Shown here in pieces: positions 1 to 8,988 of a DNA stretch of 64,000 nucleotides. The stretch comes from JALOAT01 sp041687015. Lineage in GTDB: Bacteria; Pseudomonadota; Gammaproteobacteria; Thiohalomonadales; Thiohalomonadaceae. The notes under the pieces were generated by a model. That model saw nothing but the letters and a program-made list of their open reading frames with translations. It was not told the DNA's origin and searched no databases. Location: assembly GCA_041687015.1 (NCBI GenBank), contig JAWLCT010000001.1, positions 82,056-146,055 of the forward strand, read 5' to 3'. The first letter of the stretch is position 1. Every line of letters begins with the position of its first letter. The position numbers and the translations under genes were made by a program.

Positions 1-106
1 GGGGCGGCGATACCTGAACATCTCCCCCTGCTCACCGCACCTCACGCTTTTTGCTACCATGCGCGCCCTCAAAAGGCCCCCTTCGGGGCAATGGGGTAAG
101 CGCCGA

Positions 107-736
107 ATGCTGTCTTCAACCTGGTTCTATGTGTTCGACCTGTTCGGCGTCGCCGTCTTCGCCATCGCGGGCGCGCTCACGGCCGGTCGCAAGGGCATGG
201 ACCTGTTCGGCGTGCTGGTGGTGGCGCTGGTCACGGCCCTGGGCGGTGGCACCCTGCGCGACATCATCCTGGGCCATCATCCGGTGAGCTGGATCCGCGA
301 CGATACCTACATCCTGGTGGCCTGCCTGGCCGCCCTCGGTACCGTGCTGTGGGTGCGCTTCACCCGGCCCTTGCCGGAGACCTGGCTGCTGGTCGCCGAT
401 GCGTTCGGCCTGGCCGTATTCACGGTCATCGGCACCGAAGTGGCCCTGCAACACCAGACACCCATTTCCACCGCCATCATCATGGGCGCCATGACCGGCG
501 TGGCGGGTGGCGTCATCCGCGACATCATCTGCAATGAAATCCCGCTGATCTTCCACAGGGAAATCTACGCCACGGCCTGCCTGTCGGGAGCCCTGTGCCT
601 GGTGTTGATAAAGCCGATGGGCATGCCCCACGGCCTGGATACGGCGTTCGCCATGCTGACGGTGCTCGTCATTCGCCTTGCCGCCATACGCTGGCATCTG
701 GCGTTGCCGCGCTTTCAGCTCCTCAACGACGCCTAA
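107..736 (+). CDS. TRIC/UPF0126-family cation channel or glycine-transporter-like membrane protein
   Basis: The 209-aa product is an inner-membrane protein built as two homologous halves. Each half has a hydrophobic helix with a FDLFGVAVFAIAG / DAFGLAVFTVIG pattern, followed by a GGGTLRDII / AGGVIRDII signature, which is the hallmark of the UPF0126 family (YicG/YadS relatives, prokaryotic TRIC channels). Family members are trimeric cation channels or small-substrate carriers; the substrate cannot be read from sequence. An in-frame ATG lies 16 codons upstream, but the prefix is basic and non-conserved in character, so I chose the ATG just before the first helix. The gene stands alone, followed by a gene in the same direction after about 150 bp. 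Confidence 0.88.
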   Translation: MLSSTWFYVFDLFGVAVFAIAGALTAGRKGMDLFGVLVVALVTALGGGTLRDIILGHHPVSWIRDDTYILVACLAALGTVLWVRFTRPLPETWLLVADAFGLAVFTVIGTEVALQHQTPISTAIIMGAMTGVAGGVIRDIICNEIPLIFHREIYATACLSGALCLVLIKPMGMPHGLDTAFAMLTVLVIRLAAIRWHLALPRFQLLNDA

Positions 737-885
737 GCATCGCCTGAAACGGCGCAACGCAGCGCCACGGCCTCGCGCCTCTGCCTCCGATTTTCACAAT
801 GGGAGCGGGATCACATCGGCTTGCTGTCACAACGGCGTCATCCCGCTATGCTCCACTCGGTTCGTCGCCAGGGAACGAAAACAAC

Positions 886-1551
886 ATGAGCGGATCCGAA
901 CGCGAAATTGAAGAACTTATCCTGAAGGAAAGCATCGTCAGTGCCACCGGACTGCGCCCCGATTCCGTGCAAGTGGGCATCAAAGGCGATCCCTCGCTGC
1001 GCGAAACGGCGGCCGTTCGCCCCAAGTACCGCAACGTGATGGATGACATTTTCGGCCAGATTGCACCACGTCTGGCGGATTTGCTACTGACCCGCGGCAC
1101 CTACCGCATCTACATCGGCTTCAACAGCGCCGAGGTGCGTACCACGTCGATTTTCGATCCTCTGCGCGAGGAAACCCATGCGGCGGAGCGGTTCGTGGAC
1201 GAGGAGTACGTGGATCGCCACTTTCCCTCATTGCCTTTCGAAGAGAAGGTTCAGGCTATGCGCGACATCTATACGAGGCTGATGGAAAGCCGCCTCTACT
1301 CACGCCTGCCCGGCTACTGGCGGAGCATTTTTGAAAAGCGCCACGCCTCCTGGCGACCGATGGAAAAGGAGCGCATCCCGGCAATCCTCTCCACCCTGAA
1401 GGTGCTGCGTGACATGCCGGATTATTACCTGCGCAGCGCCACCCTGTGCATCGTGCAGGACCTGATCCGCATGCAGTTCAACTGCGACGGCACACAACTG
1501 GTGCACGCGGGCAATTACGCAAAATTCCTCGAGGAAAACTTCGGCACCTGA
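886..1551 (+). CDS. Hypothetical soluble protein
   Basis: I do not recognise this 221-aa protein. It starts at an ATG after an AACGAAAAC-rich leader; a longer in-frame reading from 799 looks like untranslated sequence. It has no signal peptide or membrane helix. The C-terminal half is rich in Arg, Tyr and acidic residues in amphipathic helices (for example around MRDIYTRLMESRLYSRL), and one Cys lies near residue 206. Codon use resembles the flanking genes, so it is likely a real native gene. The next gene is convergent on the other strand, with a terminator hairpin between them. Confidence 0.7.
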   Translation: MSGSEREIEELILKESIVSATGLRPDSVQVGIKGDPSLRETAAVRPKYRNVMDDIFGQIAPRLADLLLTRGTYRIYIGFNSAEVRTTSIFDPLREETHAAERFVDEEYVDRHFPSLPFEEKVQAMRDIYTRLMESRLYSRLPGYWRSIFEKRHASWRPMEKERIPAILSTLKVLRDMPDYYLRSATLCIVQDLIRMQFNCDGTQLVHAGNYAKFLEENFGT

Positions 1552-1684
1552 ATGCCTCCCAGCCACGCAACACCTGAAGGGACAGTCCACAATCCTGACA
1601 TGCATTGCGTGGCGATTTTGGCGCCTTGGCGAGAGTCCATGGTTTCAAACGGTTCGAAAGGCGTGCATCAGCGCGCCACGAAAA

Positions 1685-1709
1685 AAGGGGATGACCCCGT
1701 CATCCCCTT
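1685..1709 (-). terminator. Intrinsic terminator of the DUF4156 lipoprotein gene
   Basis: A perfect 11-bp stem, AAGGGGATGAC / GTCATCCCCTT, has a 3-nt loop. Read on the minus strand it runs directly into a T tract (forward strand A run at 1681-1686). This fits a Rho-independent terminator for the gene ending at 1739; the plus-strand gene ending at 1551 also points at it. Confidence 0.85.
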
Positions 1710-1738
1710 CCTGCGAAGCCCGCGTTCGTTTACTTCCC

Positions 1739-2056
1739 CTATTGCGGCATGCACCGATAGACGGCAAAGGTCTGCTTGCCGTCCTGCGCGGGCGTGATCG
1801 GCACCACGGTATCGCCTTTCAGGTCCACCGCACTGTTGCGGGCCAGCATGTTCAGCTCGTTTTGCACATCTTCCGGGTGACGCTGGATACCCGCCACCTT
1901 GGCCGCCAGGGATACGGTGGTCTTGCCAACCACCTGACACTTGGTGACGTCAGCGGCACTGAGCAGCCGCACTTTCTCGCCTTCCGGTGTCAGTTCCACC
2001 CAGGTGCAGGCGGACACTGCCACCGCTGTCAGCAAGAGCATGGTCGTGCGCCACAT
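1739..2056 (-). CDS. DUF4156-family lipoprotein
   Basis: The product is 105 aa with a short signal sequence ending in a lipobox (AVSAC, Cys near residue 17), so it is probably a lipid-anchored envelope protein. The body (VELTPEGEKVRLL, VTKCQVVGKTTVSV-like segment) matches the DUF4156 family of small gammaproteobacterial lipoproteins with two conserved Cys (here in TKCQ and YRCMPQ) that may pair. The start has a good ribosome site, GGGAGG, 6 nt upstream; a longer 117-aa reading adds charged residues before the signal and is less likely. It lies downstream of fccAB in the same direction, separated by about 100 bp. Function is unknown. Confidence 0.8.
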   Translation of the reverse strand: MWRTTMLLLTAVAVSACTWVELTPEGEKVRLLSAADVTKCQVVGKTTVSLAAKVAGIQRHPEDVQNELNMLARNSAVDLKGDTVVPITPAQDGKQTFAVYRCMPQ

Positions 2057-2157
2057 GGAATACCTCCCGTGAATCTCCTCGTCCGTCGGCACATTCTGCC
2101 ATCGCCTGCGAGCGGTGACGTCCCGCTCGCTGCGGTTTTGTTAGCTGGCGCGCAATT

Positions 2158-3459
2158 TCAGAGCGCCCTGGCGCCGTGCGCCAAGGCGAAGGAATCTGCA
2201 ACGATGTTGCGGTACCAGGATCGCGCGAACATCGCTTCGTCCTCTCGAAACCGGCGGGGTTTCTCCAACGGACTGGTGCCCCCCGCGCCTGCCACGGCCA
2301 CGATACCTGCCTCCGTGACGCGGTAAACGCCGGCAACGGATATCGCGTAGTCCTCCGCGAGCAGGCTGTAACAGGTGTTGAGGAATGAGGGCTCCGGCAG
2401 GCTTCCGCCTTCCAGCGCCACAGCGATGGCTGCGGCGCAGGCCTTGGCCTCGTTATTGGCGGCATAGGCGGACTTGGGCAAGGGGCTCGCCTGACTGGCA
2501 TCACCAATCACGTGCACGTCAGCAAGACGGGTGCTCTCGAACGTGCGCGGGTTGACCGGACACCAGCCGCTCTGGTCTGCCAAGCCGGCGCGGACAGCAA
2601 GCCTGCCCGCCCGCTGCGGCGGAATCAGGTTGATCACGTCGCCCTTGTGCGTGAACCCCATCTCAGTCACCAGGGTGTGCGTTTTCGGGTCAAGGCGCGC
2701 CACCTTGCCCTCCGCACCGGACACCCGTTCCACGTAACCGGGATAGAGCTGTGCCCAGCCTTCCTGAAACAGTGCCTGCTTGGGAAAGCTGTCCTTGGCA
2801 TCGAGGATCAGCACTTTCGAGCGCGGCTTCTCGCGCTGCAGGTAATCGGCTATCAATCCGGCCCGTTCGTAGGGGCCGGGTGGGCAGCGATAGGGATTTT
2901 CCGGCACGCTGATGATCACCACGCCGCCGTTGCGCATGGCTTGTAACTGGCGGCGCAGCAACAGGGTTTGTTCACCAGCACGCCAGGCATGGGGGACCGA
3001 TTGGGCCACCTCGGGACTGTAACCTTCGATGGCGTCGTAGCGAAACTCGATGCCGGGCGCCACCACCAGGCGGTCATAGCCAAGCCGGGCACCGCTCCCC
3101 AGGCGGACTTCATGCCGCTGGACGTTGATGTCTTCGGCACGCTCATGTACGACCGCGACGCCGAGCTGCGCGAGGCCTTCGTAGCCCACGGTGATGCTGT
3201 CCATGTCACGCAGGCCGGCAATCACCGTATTACTGAACGGGCAGGTGACGAATCGCCGTTTGGGTTCGACCAGCGTGACGTCCAGGCCGGGCGCAAAACG
3301 CTTGAGGTAGCGCGCACAGGTGGCGCCGCCAAACCCGCCTCCCACGATCACCACACGATGATCGGCACGACTGCCATTGGCTGACATATCGGCACATCCT
3401 GCCATGGTCAGCACACCGGCGGCCCCGAGGCCCTGTACGAAACGGCGGCGTGTAAGCAT
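2158..3459 (-). CDS. fccB: Sulfide dehydrogenase flavoprotein subunit (flavocytochrome c)
   Basis: The 433-aa FAD subunit of flavocytochrome c sulfide dehydrogenase oxidises sulfide in the periplasm and passes electrons to the haem subunit. It begins with a twin-arginine signal (TRRRFVQGLGA) and a Cys-containing stretch (MAGCAD). The FAD dinucleotide motif VVIVGGGFGG is at about 36-45, and GDAS (FAD binding) is near 320. Cys192 in YRCPPGPYE and Cys364 in LNTCYSLL correspond in position to the redox disulfide of the Allochromatium enzyme. The ATG at 3459 has GGAGAGGAAGG upstream; the in-frame extension to 3477 would need an ATT start. The gene is 14 bp downstream of the cytochrome gene, forming an operon. 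A role as a related sulfide:quinone-type oxidase is less likely given the cytochrome partner. Confidence 0.93.
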   Translation of the reverse strand: MLTRRRFVQGLGAAGVLTMAGCADMSANGSRADHRVVIVGGGFGGATCARYLKRFAPGLDVTLVEPKRRFVTCPFSNTVIAGLRDMDSITVGYEGLAQLGVAVVHERAEDINVQRHEVRLGSGARLGYDRLVVAPGIEFRYDAIEGYSPEVAQSVPHAWRAGEQTLLLRRQLQAMRNGGVVIISVPENPYRCPPGPYERAGLIADYLQREKPRSKVLILDAKDSFPKQALFQEGWAQLYPGYVERVSGAEGKVARLDPKTHTLVTEMGFTHKGDVINLIPPQRAGRLAVRAGLADQSGWCPVNPRTFESTRLADVHVIGDASQASPLPKSAYAANNEAKACAAAIAVALEGGSLPEPSFLNTCYSLLAEDYAISVAGVYRVTEAGIVAVAGAGGTSPLEKPRRFREDEAMFARSWYRNIVADSFALAHGARAL

Positions 3460-3473
3460 CCCTTCCTCTCCGC

Positions 3474-3761
3474 TCAATGCCCACTGCCGAGGTAATCGGC
3501 AATCAGGCGAATTTCGCGTTCGGTATAGCCGCGTGCGATGCGCGTCATGATGGTGGCGCGGGCGTCGTCATCCTGGAAATCAGTCATTTTCACGCGGATT
3601 TCCTGCGCATCGGCATCGAGCGCGGGAATATTGCCCTGGCCCGTGCCATCGGTGCCGTGGCACGCGAAGCAGGCACTTGCGAGTAGCTCGCCAGGGTTCA
3701 CTTCCGAACGGATCGGCATGGCAAAGGCGAGGCAAGCAAACATGAACCAGATGCGTTCCAT
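3474..3761 (-). CDS. fccA: Monohaem cytochrome c subunit of sulfide dehydrogenase
   Basis: The product is a 95-aa class I cytochrome c. It has a short N-terminal signal (hydrophobic to about residue 18), one CFACH haem motif at about 30-34 and a C-terminal helix with a Met-poor loop. It would accept electrons from the FccB flavin in the periplasm. One haem places it with the small monohaem FccA type (as in green sulfur bacteria) rather than the dihaem 21-kDa subunit of purple sulfur bacteria. The ATG at 3761 begins MERIWFMFACLAF; an ATG three codons upstream is possible. It is the first gene of the fccA-fccB operon. Confidence 0.87.
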   Translation of the reverse strand: MERIWFMFACLAFAMPIRSEVNPGELLASACFACHGTDGTGQGNIPALDADAQEIRVKMTDFQDDDARATIMTRIARGYTEREIRLIADYLGSGH

Positions 3762-3915
3762 GGCATCCACCTCCGAGGATTCCGGGTGCCGACGGGATTC
3801 GCCACGAGCGACGCGCCATCCCGTGCGCCAATGACGCTGCGGAATCAGCGCCGCCCAAATCTATACAGGAACATGACCGGAGTGACAACCGATCGGCAGT
3901 GCATTCGCTATCGGC

Positions 3916-4314
3916 CTAACAATGCTCGCCGGCGAGTACGAAGCGGTCGATCAGATCGAGACTGCTCAAGATGCCTGCGACATGTCCGCTTTCCATGATC
4001 ACCACGTGGTGAACATGTTTGTTGAGCATCAGGCATGCCACTTCCCTGAGCGACGCATCGGGGGCGACTTCGATGACCTGGTGCGTGCACACTTCCCAGG
4101 CCCGTTTCAGTTTCGGGTTTTCCTGCCTGGCATGGAAGTGCACCAGGTCCGACGCACTGATCACGCCAAAGCATTTTCCGTGTGGTTCCACCACCGGCAC
4201 GAAGGAAAAGGCGCCGTCGTTGAGGATTCGCTCCACGTGCTCGATGGTGTCGTCAATATCCGCCGTGGCGACCTCGCGCTTCATGACGGAAGCGATCTTA
4301 GTCTCCATGTCCAT
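3916..4314 (-). CDS. Tandem CBS-domain protein
   Basis: The 132-aa protein is essentially one Bateman module: CBS1 (residues about 8-60, VMKREVATADIDDTIEHV then GVISASDLVHF) and CBS2 (about 75-130, CTHQVIEVAPDASL then GILSSLDLIDRF). Such free-standing pairs bind adenine nucleotides and act as regulatory partners; the partner cannot be told. The start ATG has GGAGAAG upstream at good spacing. It is transcribed divergently from the oxidoreductase gene at 4517, so the 200 bp between them should hold both promoters. Confidence 0.9.
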   Translation of the reverse strand: MDMETKIASVMKREVATADIDDTIEHVERILNDGAFSFVPVVEPHGKCFGVISASDLVHFHARQENPKLKRAWEVCTHQVIEVAPDASLREVACLMLNKHVHHVVIMESGHVAGILSSLDLIDRFVLAGEHC

Positions 4315-4516
4315 GCCACTTCTCCATGGTTGCTGCGCCGCGGGCAAAGGGGCCGGCGCGGTTTTTTTCCGCGGCTCATCATAACAGAGCCGCAGGACAG
4401 GTCACGGCCCGCACATGCGACGGGATTCACAGGCCCCGCTCACACCTTCCCAGCACGATAGGAATACTTCCCAGGTCGGCTATGTTGAAAACAAACGAGA
4501 TGCAGAGGGTCGGGCT

Positions 4517-5098
4517 ATGGCTGCGAAAATCGCCATCATCGGGCGCGGCAACGTGGGGACCGCTTTGAAAAACGGACTTGAGCGGGTCGGCTACGAGGTG
4601 AATACCGCGGGCAAGGACCCGGACCGCATCCGGCAACTGGCTGCCTGGGGAGACATCATGATCCTTGCGGTACCCTTCGGCGCCATCGACAGCGTGATCA
4701 GTGCCATGGGCGACGCGCTGGAAGAGAAGATCCTGCTCGACGTCACCAACGCCCTCACACCGGACATGCAGCTGGCCATCGGCTGCACCACCAGCGGCGC
4801 TGAGGAACTGCAGAAAAAAGCGCCGCGGGCAAAGGTGGTCAAGGCCTTCAACACGGTGTTCGCGAAGAACCAGTCATCGGGCAAGGTGAAGGACCAAACC
4901 CTCACGCTGTTCGTGGCGGCGGATGATAGCGCAGCCAAACAGCAGGTATTGACGCTCGGAGAACACCTCGGCTTTGACGCCGTGGATGCGGGCCCGCTGG
5001 GTAACGCGCGCTGGCTGGAAACGCTCGGGTATTTCCAAATCCAGTTGGGCTATGCGCTCGGGATGGGGACCGACATTGGCATCCGCCTCATCCATTGA
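4517..5098 (+). CDS. COG2085-type NAD(P)-binding oxidoreductase (F420 reductase family)
   Basis: The product is 193 aa with an N-terminal Rossmann fold: AKIAIIGRGNVGTAL (GxGxxG) at about 3-17, an ILAVPFGAID strand and the KVVKAFNTVFA segment typical of predicted dinucleotide-binding enzymes related to F420H2:NADP oxidoreductase. There is no sign of F420 biosynthesis in the window, so the second substrate is unknown. The upstream in-frame ATG at 4415 was rejected because the Rossmann strand begins exactly at the chosen Met. The gene is single and divergent from the CBS gene. Confidence 0.86.
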   Translation: MAAKIAIIGRGNVGTALKNGLERVGYEVNTAGKDPDRIRQLAAWGDIMILAVPFGAIDSVISAMGDALEEKILLDVTNALTPDMQLAIGCTTSGAEELQKKAPRAKVVKAFNTVFAKNQSSGKVKDQTLTLFVAADDSAAKQQVLTLGEHLGFDAVDAGPLGNARWLETLGYFQIQLGYALGMGTDIGIRLIH

Positions 5099-5208
5099 CA
5101 GGTGCGCGCAGCGATACGGCGGTACGGGCACATCGAACACCGCCTGCCACCTTGACGCGGGGCCTGCCGGATCGACACTCAAGATAGATACGTGGCGGAG
5201 GCAGGCAA

Positions 5209-5544
5209 ATGGCAACGGCAGATCTGGAACGCAGCCGGTGGCATGCGTATTTCGATGATATGGCGCGCAAGACTCAGGGTAACCAGGTGTGTCTGGAAAC
5301 GGCCGACGTGGAACTCGGCAACCAGCGCGAATCTGATTGGCTGCCCCTGTCAGGCATCACCTACGACCCCAAGAGCGATGTGCTGGAAGTGGTCACGGAC
5401 CGGCTGGATCACCTGATCACCCACCCCAGTGCCATCAGCATTGATTACGACACCGAAGGACTGCACAACGTGTCGGTCATCGACGCGGAAGGCCGCCGGC
5501 AGATCATCCGCCTCAAGGAGCCGGCACCGCTTCCCGGGCCTTAG
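5209..5544 (+). CDS. DUF5335-family protein
   Basis: This 111-aa soluble protein starts with MATADLERSRWHAYFDDM and contains the GITYDPKSDVLEV, DHLITHP and HLI-HPSAI segments expected of DUF5335, a small family of unknown function. A strong ribosome site (GGCGGAGG) precedes the ATG. It has no signal peptide and only one Cys. It lies 60 bp upstream of another uncharacterised gene in the same direction and may be co-transcribed with it. Confidence 0.8.
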   Translation: MATADLERSRWHAYFDDMARKTQGNQVCLETADVELGNQRESDWLPLSGITYDPKSDVLEVVTDRLDHLITHPSAISIDYDTEGLHNVSVIDAEGRRQIIRLKEPAPLPGP

Positions 5545-5604
5545 TGGCGGATACCGCCCTGGCGACTGCCTCGGCAGCGAGCACAGTGGCGCGCACATCG
5601 ACGC

Positions 5605-6327
5605 ATGGGTAACGCCTTGCCGCGCACCCCGGGTCCAGGTGACACCGAGCTGCCACCGGTGCATGGGCTGAGTTCGGCGATCGTGCCCCATCGCAGGTGG
5701 TGGCAACGCACGTGGTTTCAGGCAATCGGTGGAACGCGCTATTACCACCGTCCCGGTTTCCGCAGGGCGTTCGCGCCCGGCGAGCGCTTCTACGAAGGTG
5801 TCGACCCGGATCTCCGCGAATTGTGCAAGGCGCTGGTGGAGCGCGGGTTGCGCACCGCACCGTCCTGCCAGGGCCACTTCCATGACAGGGCCTACTTCGA
5901 ACAGCGCTGGGATGAACTCCGCCACGAAGCCGACGCCATCACTCGCGATGGCCTGGTGGTGTTGGACGCACAGAGCAGCCGTCGCCATCTGTTTCGCGAC
6001 AGGCACTACAGTGTGGCATGGGGAACTTTCGAGGCGTTTTTCCGGCAATCGCTGCGGCACCAGTCCACCGGTTACCTGGGCGTATTCGTACCGCGGCACG
6101 AATTGAGCGTTTATCGGCGGCTGCGCCGGCTGGCCACCCGGCAATCCATCGCCGCGTTTACCTTCGACCGACGCGCCGAGCGCATAGCCCGGGCACACCT
6201 GCTGCACATTCTGGTGCACCCGCGCGATGAGCAGGACGGTGAGCGGCGCTGGCGCTGGCTCACGGAGCGGATCATCGACGCGGTCGATGACGCGCGCAAA
6301 GACGCCAACAGCGCCCCGGAAGCATGA
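5605..6327 (+). CDS. Conserved hypothetical protein
   Basis: The 240-aa product is soluble, very rich in Arg, His and aromatic residues, and carries a distinctive APSCQGHFHD segment at about residues 87-96. That Cys/His-containing strand-loop could be a metal or active site, but I cannot name the family. A longer antisense frame covers the same DNA but is low in complexity and lacks a start signal, so I take this strand as coding. It ends convergent with the YjdM-like gene, with a hairpin at 6390 between them. Confidence 0.65.
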   Translation: MGNALPRTPGPGDTELPPVHGLSSAIVPHRRWWQRTWFQAIGGTRYYHRPGFRRAFAPGERFYEGVDPDLRELCKALVERGLRTAPSCQGHFHDRAYFEQRWDELRHEADAITRDGLVVLDAQSSRRHLFRDRHYSVAWGTFEAFFRQSLRHQSTGYLGVFVPRHELSVYRRLRRLATRQSIAAFTFDRRAERIARAHLLHILVHPRDEQDGERRWRWLTERIIDAVDDARKDANSAPEA

Positions 6328-6389
6328 GCGCGGGACAAGAGCAACCTTGGCGAGAGCGCTTGCGGAACAGTGTCTTCCGCCGGCGGGGA

Positions 6390-6418
6390 CCGCGCGCCGG
6401 CAGATGCCGGACGCGCGG
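6390..6418. terminator. Hairpin between convergent genes
   Basis: A 12-bp stem (CCGCGCGCCGGC / GCCGG-A-CGCGCGG, one bulged A) has an AGAT tetraloop. It lies between the ends of genes at 6327 (+) and 6453 (-). There is no T tract, so termination is inferred from position and stability only. Confidence 0.5.
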
Positions 6419-6452
6419 ATTGAAAGGCAGTAACGAGCGTCGAGGCGGCGGC

Positions 6453-7031
6453 TCAGGCCTTCTTCACGAACTTGGTGAGGATGACGATCTGCTGGCCGTT
6501 GACGCGGCCCTCGATCTGTTCCGGGTTGTCCGGTACCAGTGAAATGCCGCGCACGGCGGTGCCACGTTTGGCCGTGAAACTGGCGCCCTTGACGTTGAGG
6601 TCCTTCACCAGGGTCACGGTATCGCCCGCCTCGAGCACGGCGCCGTGGCAATCCCTGTGACACACGGTGTCCTCTTCGCTGCGTCCTTCGCCGGTCGCTT
6701 CCGCCCAGGCGCGCGTCTCGTCATCCAGGTAGAGCATGTCGAGCAGCGACTGCGGCCAGCCCTCGCCGCTCAAGCGGGTCAACATGCGCCAGGCCAGCAC
6801 CTGCACGGCAGGAACCTGGCTCCACATGCTGTCGTTGAGACAGCGCCAGTGATTGGGATCGGTCTTGTCCGGGTCCTCGATCTGTTCGCGGCAGGTGCCG
6901 CACAGCAGTACGCAACGATCCGCACTGCCGTCGGAATCGGGGGGCACGTCGAAAACGTTCAGATCGTCGGTTGCACCGCACAATTCGCATTTGGAACCGC
7001 TGCGTGCATGCAAGTCTCGTTCGGTGGTCAT
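6453..7031 (-). CDS. YjdM/PhnA-type zinc-ribbon protein
   Basis: The 192-aa product begins with a zinc ribbon (KCELCG at about 14-19 and LLCGTCREQI further on) and ends with a PhnA/YjdM domain (GDTVTLVKDLNVKGA, RGTAVRGI, IEGRVNGQQIVILTKFVKKA). Despite the historic PhnA name, this family is not part of phosphonate lyase and its function is unsettled. It is longer than the usual 110-aa YjdM because a middle segment of about 70 residues containing a further C-x3-C (CHRDC) joins the two parts. The start was chosen at the Met immediately before the ribbon. It is downstream of the LysR gene on the same strand, 75 bp away. Confidence 0.87.
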   Translation of the reverse strand: MTTERDLHARSGSKCELCGATDDLNVFDVPPDSDGSADRCVLLCGTCREQIEDPDKTDPNHWRCLNDSMWSQVPAVQVLAWRMLTRLSGEGWPQSLLDMLYLDDETRAWAEATGEGRSEEDTVCHRDCHGAVLEAGDTVTLVKDLNVKGASFTAKRGTAVRGISLVPDNPEQIEGRVNGQQIVILTKFVKKA

Positions 7032-7105
7032 CTCGGTCTCCGGCGCTGAGGGGCCGGTATTATGCCGCAAGAGCCGGCACGAATGCGCCCGCGTTGAGGA
7101 GAACG

Positions 7106-8020
7106 CTACGACAGCCCGGCATCCCAATAGGGCCGTTCGCCGAAGCGCTCGGCGAGAAACCCGATCAACGCGCGCACGCGCTGGGTAACGAAACGCCGCG
7201 AGGGATACACCGCGTAAGCGTGCACCGCTGGCAGCCGGTAACCCTGCAACAGCGGCACCAGGCGCCCTTCCAGTACCGCGCGATAGGCAATGAACGTGGG
7301 CGTGGCGACAATGCCGAGCCCCGCCGCCGCGGCTTCCAGCAACATGTCACCGTTGTTCGCGCGCAGGCGCACCGGTACCCGCACCGACACACTGCGCCCG
7401 TGTGCGTCGGTGAAACGCCACTGCTGAGCCTCCGGGATGTTGGCGTATACCAGGCCCTGGTGGCGCACCAGATCGCCCGGTGCGGCGGGGATGCCGTGAC
7501 GCGCCAGGTAGCCGGGACTGGCGCACAGCAGGGCGCGGATGGGTGCAAGCGGACGGGCCACCAGGGAGGAATCCTCCAGGTGACCGATGCGCACCGCCAG
7601 ATCAAACCCCTCTTCCACCAGATTGACTTCCCTGTCGTTCAAATCCATGTCCAGCACCACGCCCGGGTGGTGCTCCGCGAAGGCGGTCAGCGCCGGGTTG
7701 AGGTGCAGCAGGCCGAAAGACAGCGGTGCCGCCAGGCGAATGCGTCCGGTGAGCGAGCGCTGGCCTTCGCTGACAGCGGACTCGGCCTCGGCCAGCTCGG
7801 CCAGAATGGCCACGGCGCGTCGGTGGAGTTCATGCCCGGCATCGGTGAGTGCGAGGCGCCGGGTGGTGCGGTGCAGCAGTTGCACGCCCAGCTGGGCCTC
7901 CAGCTCGGCGACGCGGCGGCTCACCACCGATTTGGCCACATGCAGGCGTTCGGCGGCCGCGCTGAAGCTGCCCGCCTCGACCACGGCGGCGAAGGTGCTG
8001 AAGGCTTCGAATCGGTCCAT
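7106..8020 (-). CDS. LysR-family transcriptional regulator
   Basis: The 304-aa protein has an N-terminal winged helix-turn-helix (residues 1-60; FSTFAAVVEAGSFSAAAERL, VSRRVAELEAQLG, LLHRTTRRLALTDAG) and a C-terminal effector-binding domain of the type found in CrgA/AaeR-like regulators. It is divergent from the pirin - b561 - YceI operon with 107 bp between start codons, the usual arrangement for a LysR protein controlling its neighbour and itself. The inducer is unknown. Confidence 0.92.
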   Translation of the reverse strand: MDRFEAFSTFAAVVEAGSFSAAAERLHVAKSVVSRRVAELEAQLGVQLLHRTTRRLALTDAGHELHRRAVAILAELAEAESAVSEGQRSLTGRIRLAAPLSFGLLHLNPALTAFAEHHPGVVLDMDLNDREVNLVEEGFDLAVRIGHLEDSSLVARPLAPIRALLCASPGYLARHGIPAAPGDLVRHQGLVYANIPEAQQWRFTDAHGRSVSVRVPVRLRANNGDMLLEAAAAGLGIVATPTFIAYRAVLEGRLVPLLQGYRLPAVHAYAVYPSRRFVTQRVRALIGFLAERFGERPYWDAGLS

Positions 8021-8127
8021 TGTTCCTGTATTCGCAACAGAGTGTTCGTCTGCCCGACCTTTTTATCACCGAGCGCAACGATAGACTAGCTTCCAATCCC
8101 AACAGTCCCGTGACCCAAGGACGCCCC

Positions 8128-8976
8128 ATGACCCCTCCCAAGAAGCCGCGACCCGTTGCCCAGGTGGTGCGTGGCCTGGAAACCTCCGACGGTGCCGGTG
8201 TGCGCCTTACCCGGGTCATCGGCGGCCCCCAGTTGCCCCTGCTGGACCCCTTTTTGCTGCTGGACGATTTCCGCTCCGACGACCCGGACGACTACATCGG
8301 CGGTTTCCCCGCCCATCCCCACCGCGGCTTTGAAACCGTCACCTACCTGCTGGCGGGGCGCATGCGCCATCAGGACAGCGCCGGTCACGGCGGCATCATC
8401 GAGGCGGGCGGCGTGCAATGGATGACCGCCGGTCGCGGCATCATCCACTCGGAAATGCCCGAACAGGAAAACGGTCTGCTCGCGGGTTTTCAGCTGTGGG
8501 TGAACCTGCCGGCCGCCGCGAAGATGCGCGCACCGCGCTACCAGGAGCTGAATGCCGCGGCCATTCCCGTGGAGACACGCGGTCGCCTGCAACTGCGGGT
8601 GATTGCCGGAACCACCAGTGGCGGCGTGAGCGGCCCGGTGCGTGAACTCATCACGCCGGTGCTTTATCTGGACGTGACCTTGCCGCGAGGTGCGCGCTTC
8701 GAAGAGCCGTTGCCGGCCGCATGGAATGCCCTGGTCTACGTGATCGCAGGCACCGTGGAAGTGGCCGACCGCGCGCTCACCGTGCACCAGCTGGCCCGCC
8801 TGGGCGGGGGCGATGGCGTGGCAGTCACCGCCGCCGAGGCGAGCCGTCTGCTCATCATCGCAGGCCAGCCCCTGGGCGAGCCGGTAGCACGGCACGGTCC
8901 TTTCGTCATGAACACCCAGGACGAGCTGCGCCAGGCCTTTCACGACTACCAGGCCGGGCGATTTCTGTCGGCATGA
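8128..8976 (+). CDS. Pirin-family protein
   Basis: The 282-aa bicupin has the metal-site signature in its N-terminal cupin: AHPHRGFETVTYLL (about 58-71) and the downstream GH, GGVQWMTAGRGIIHSE segments, supplying the three His and Glu expected for Fe binding. Bacterial pirins include quercetin dioxygenases and redox-responsive regulators; which applies here is unknown. AAGGA precedes the ATG by 8 nt; the longer frame from 8020 runs through the promoter. It is the first gene of an operon with b561 (12 bp gap) and YceI. Confidence 0.92.
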   Translation: MTPPKKPRPVAQVVRGLETSDGAGVRLTRVIGGPQLPLLDPFLLLDDFRSDDPDDYIGGFPAHPHRGFETVTYLLAGRMRHQDSAGHGGIIEAGGVQWMTAGRGIIHSEMPEQENGLLAGFQLWVNLPAAAKMRAPRYQELNAAAIPVETRGRLQLRVIAGTTSGGVSGPVRELITPVLYLDVTLPRGARFEEPLPAAWNALVYVIAGTVEVADRALTVHQLARLGGGDGVAVTAAEASRLLIIAGQPLGEPVARHGPFVMNTQDELRQAFHDYQAGRFLSA

Positions 8977-8988
8977 GGAGGCATGCAG

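Noticed and set aside
5350..6663. Long minus-strand open frame of over 430 codons
   Set aside because: Antisense to two plus-strand genes with better starts and ribosome sites; composition is typical of a GC-driven shadow frame.
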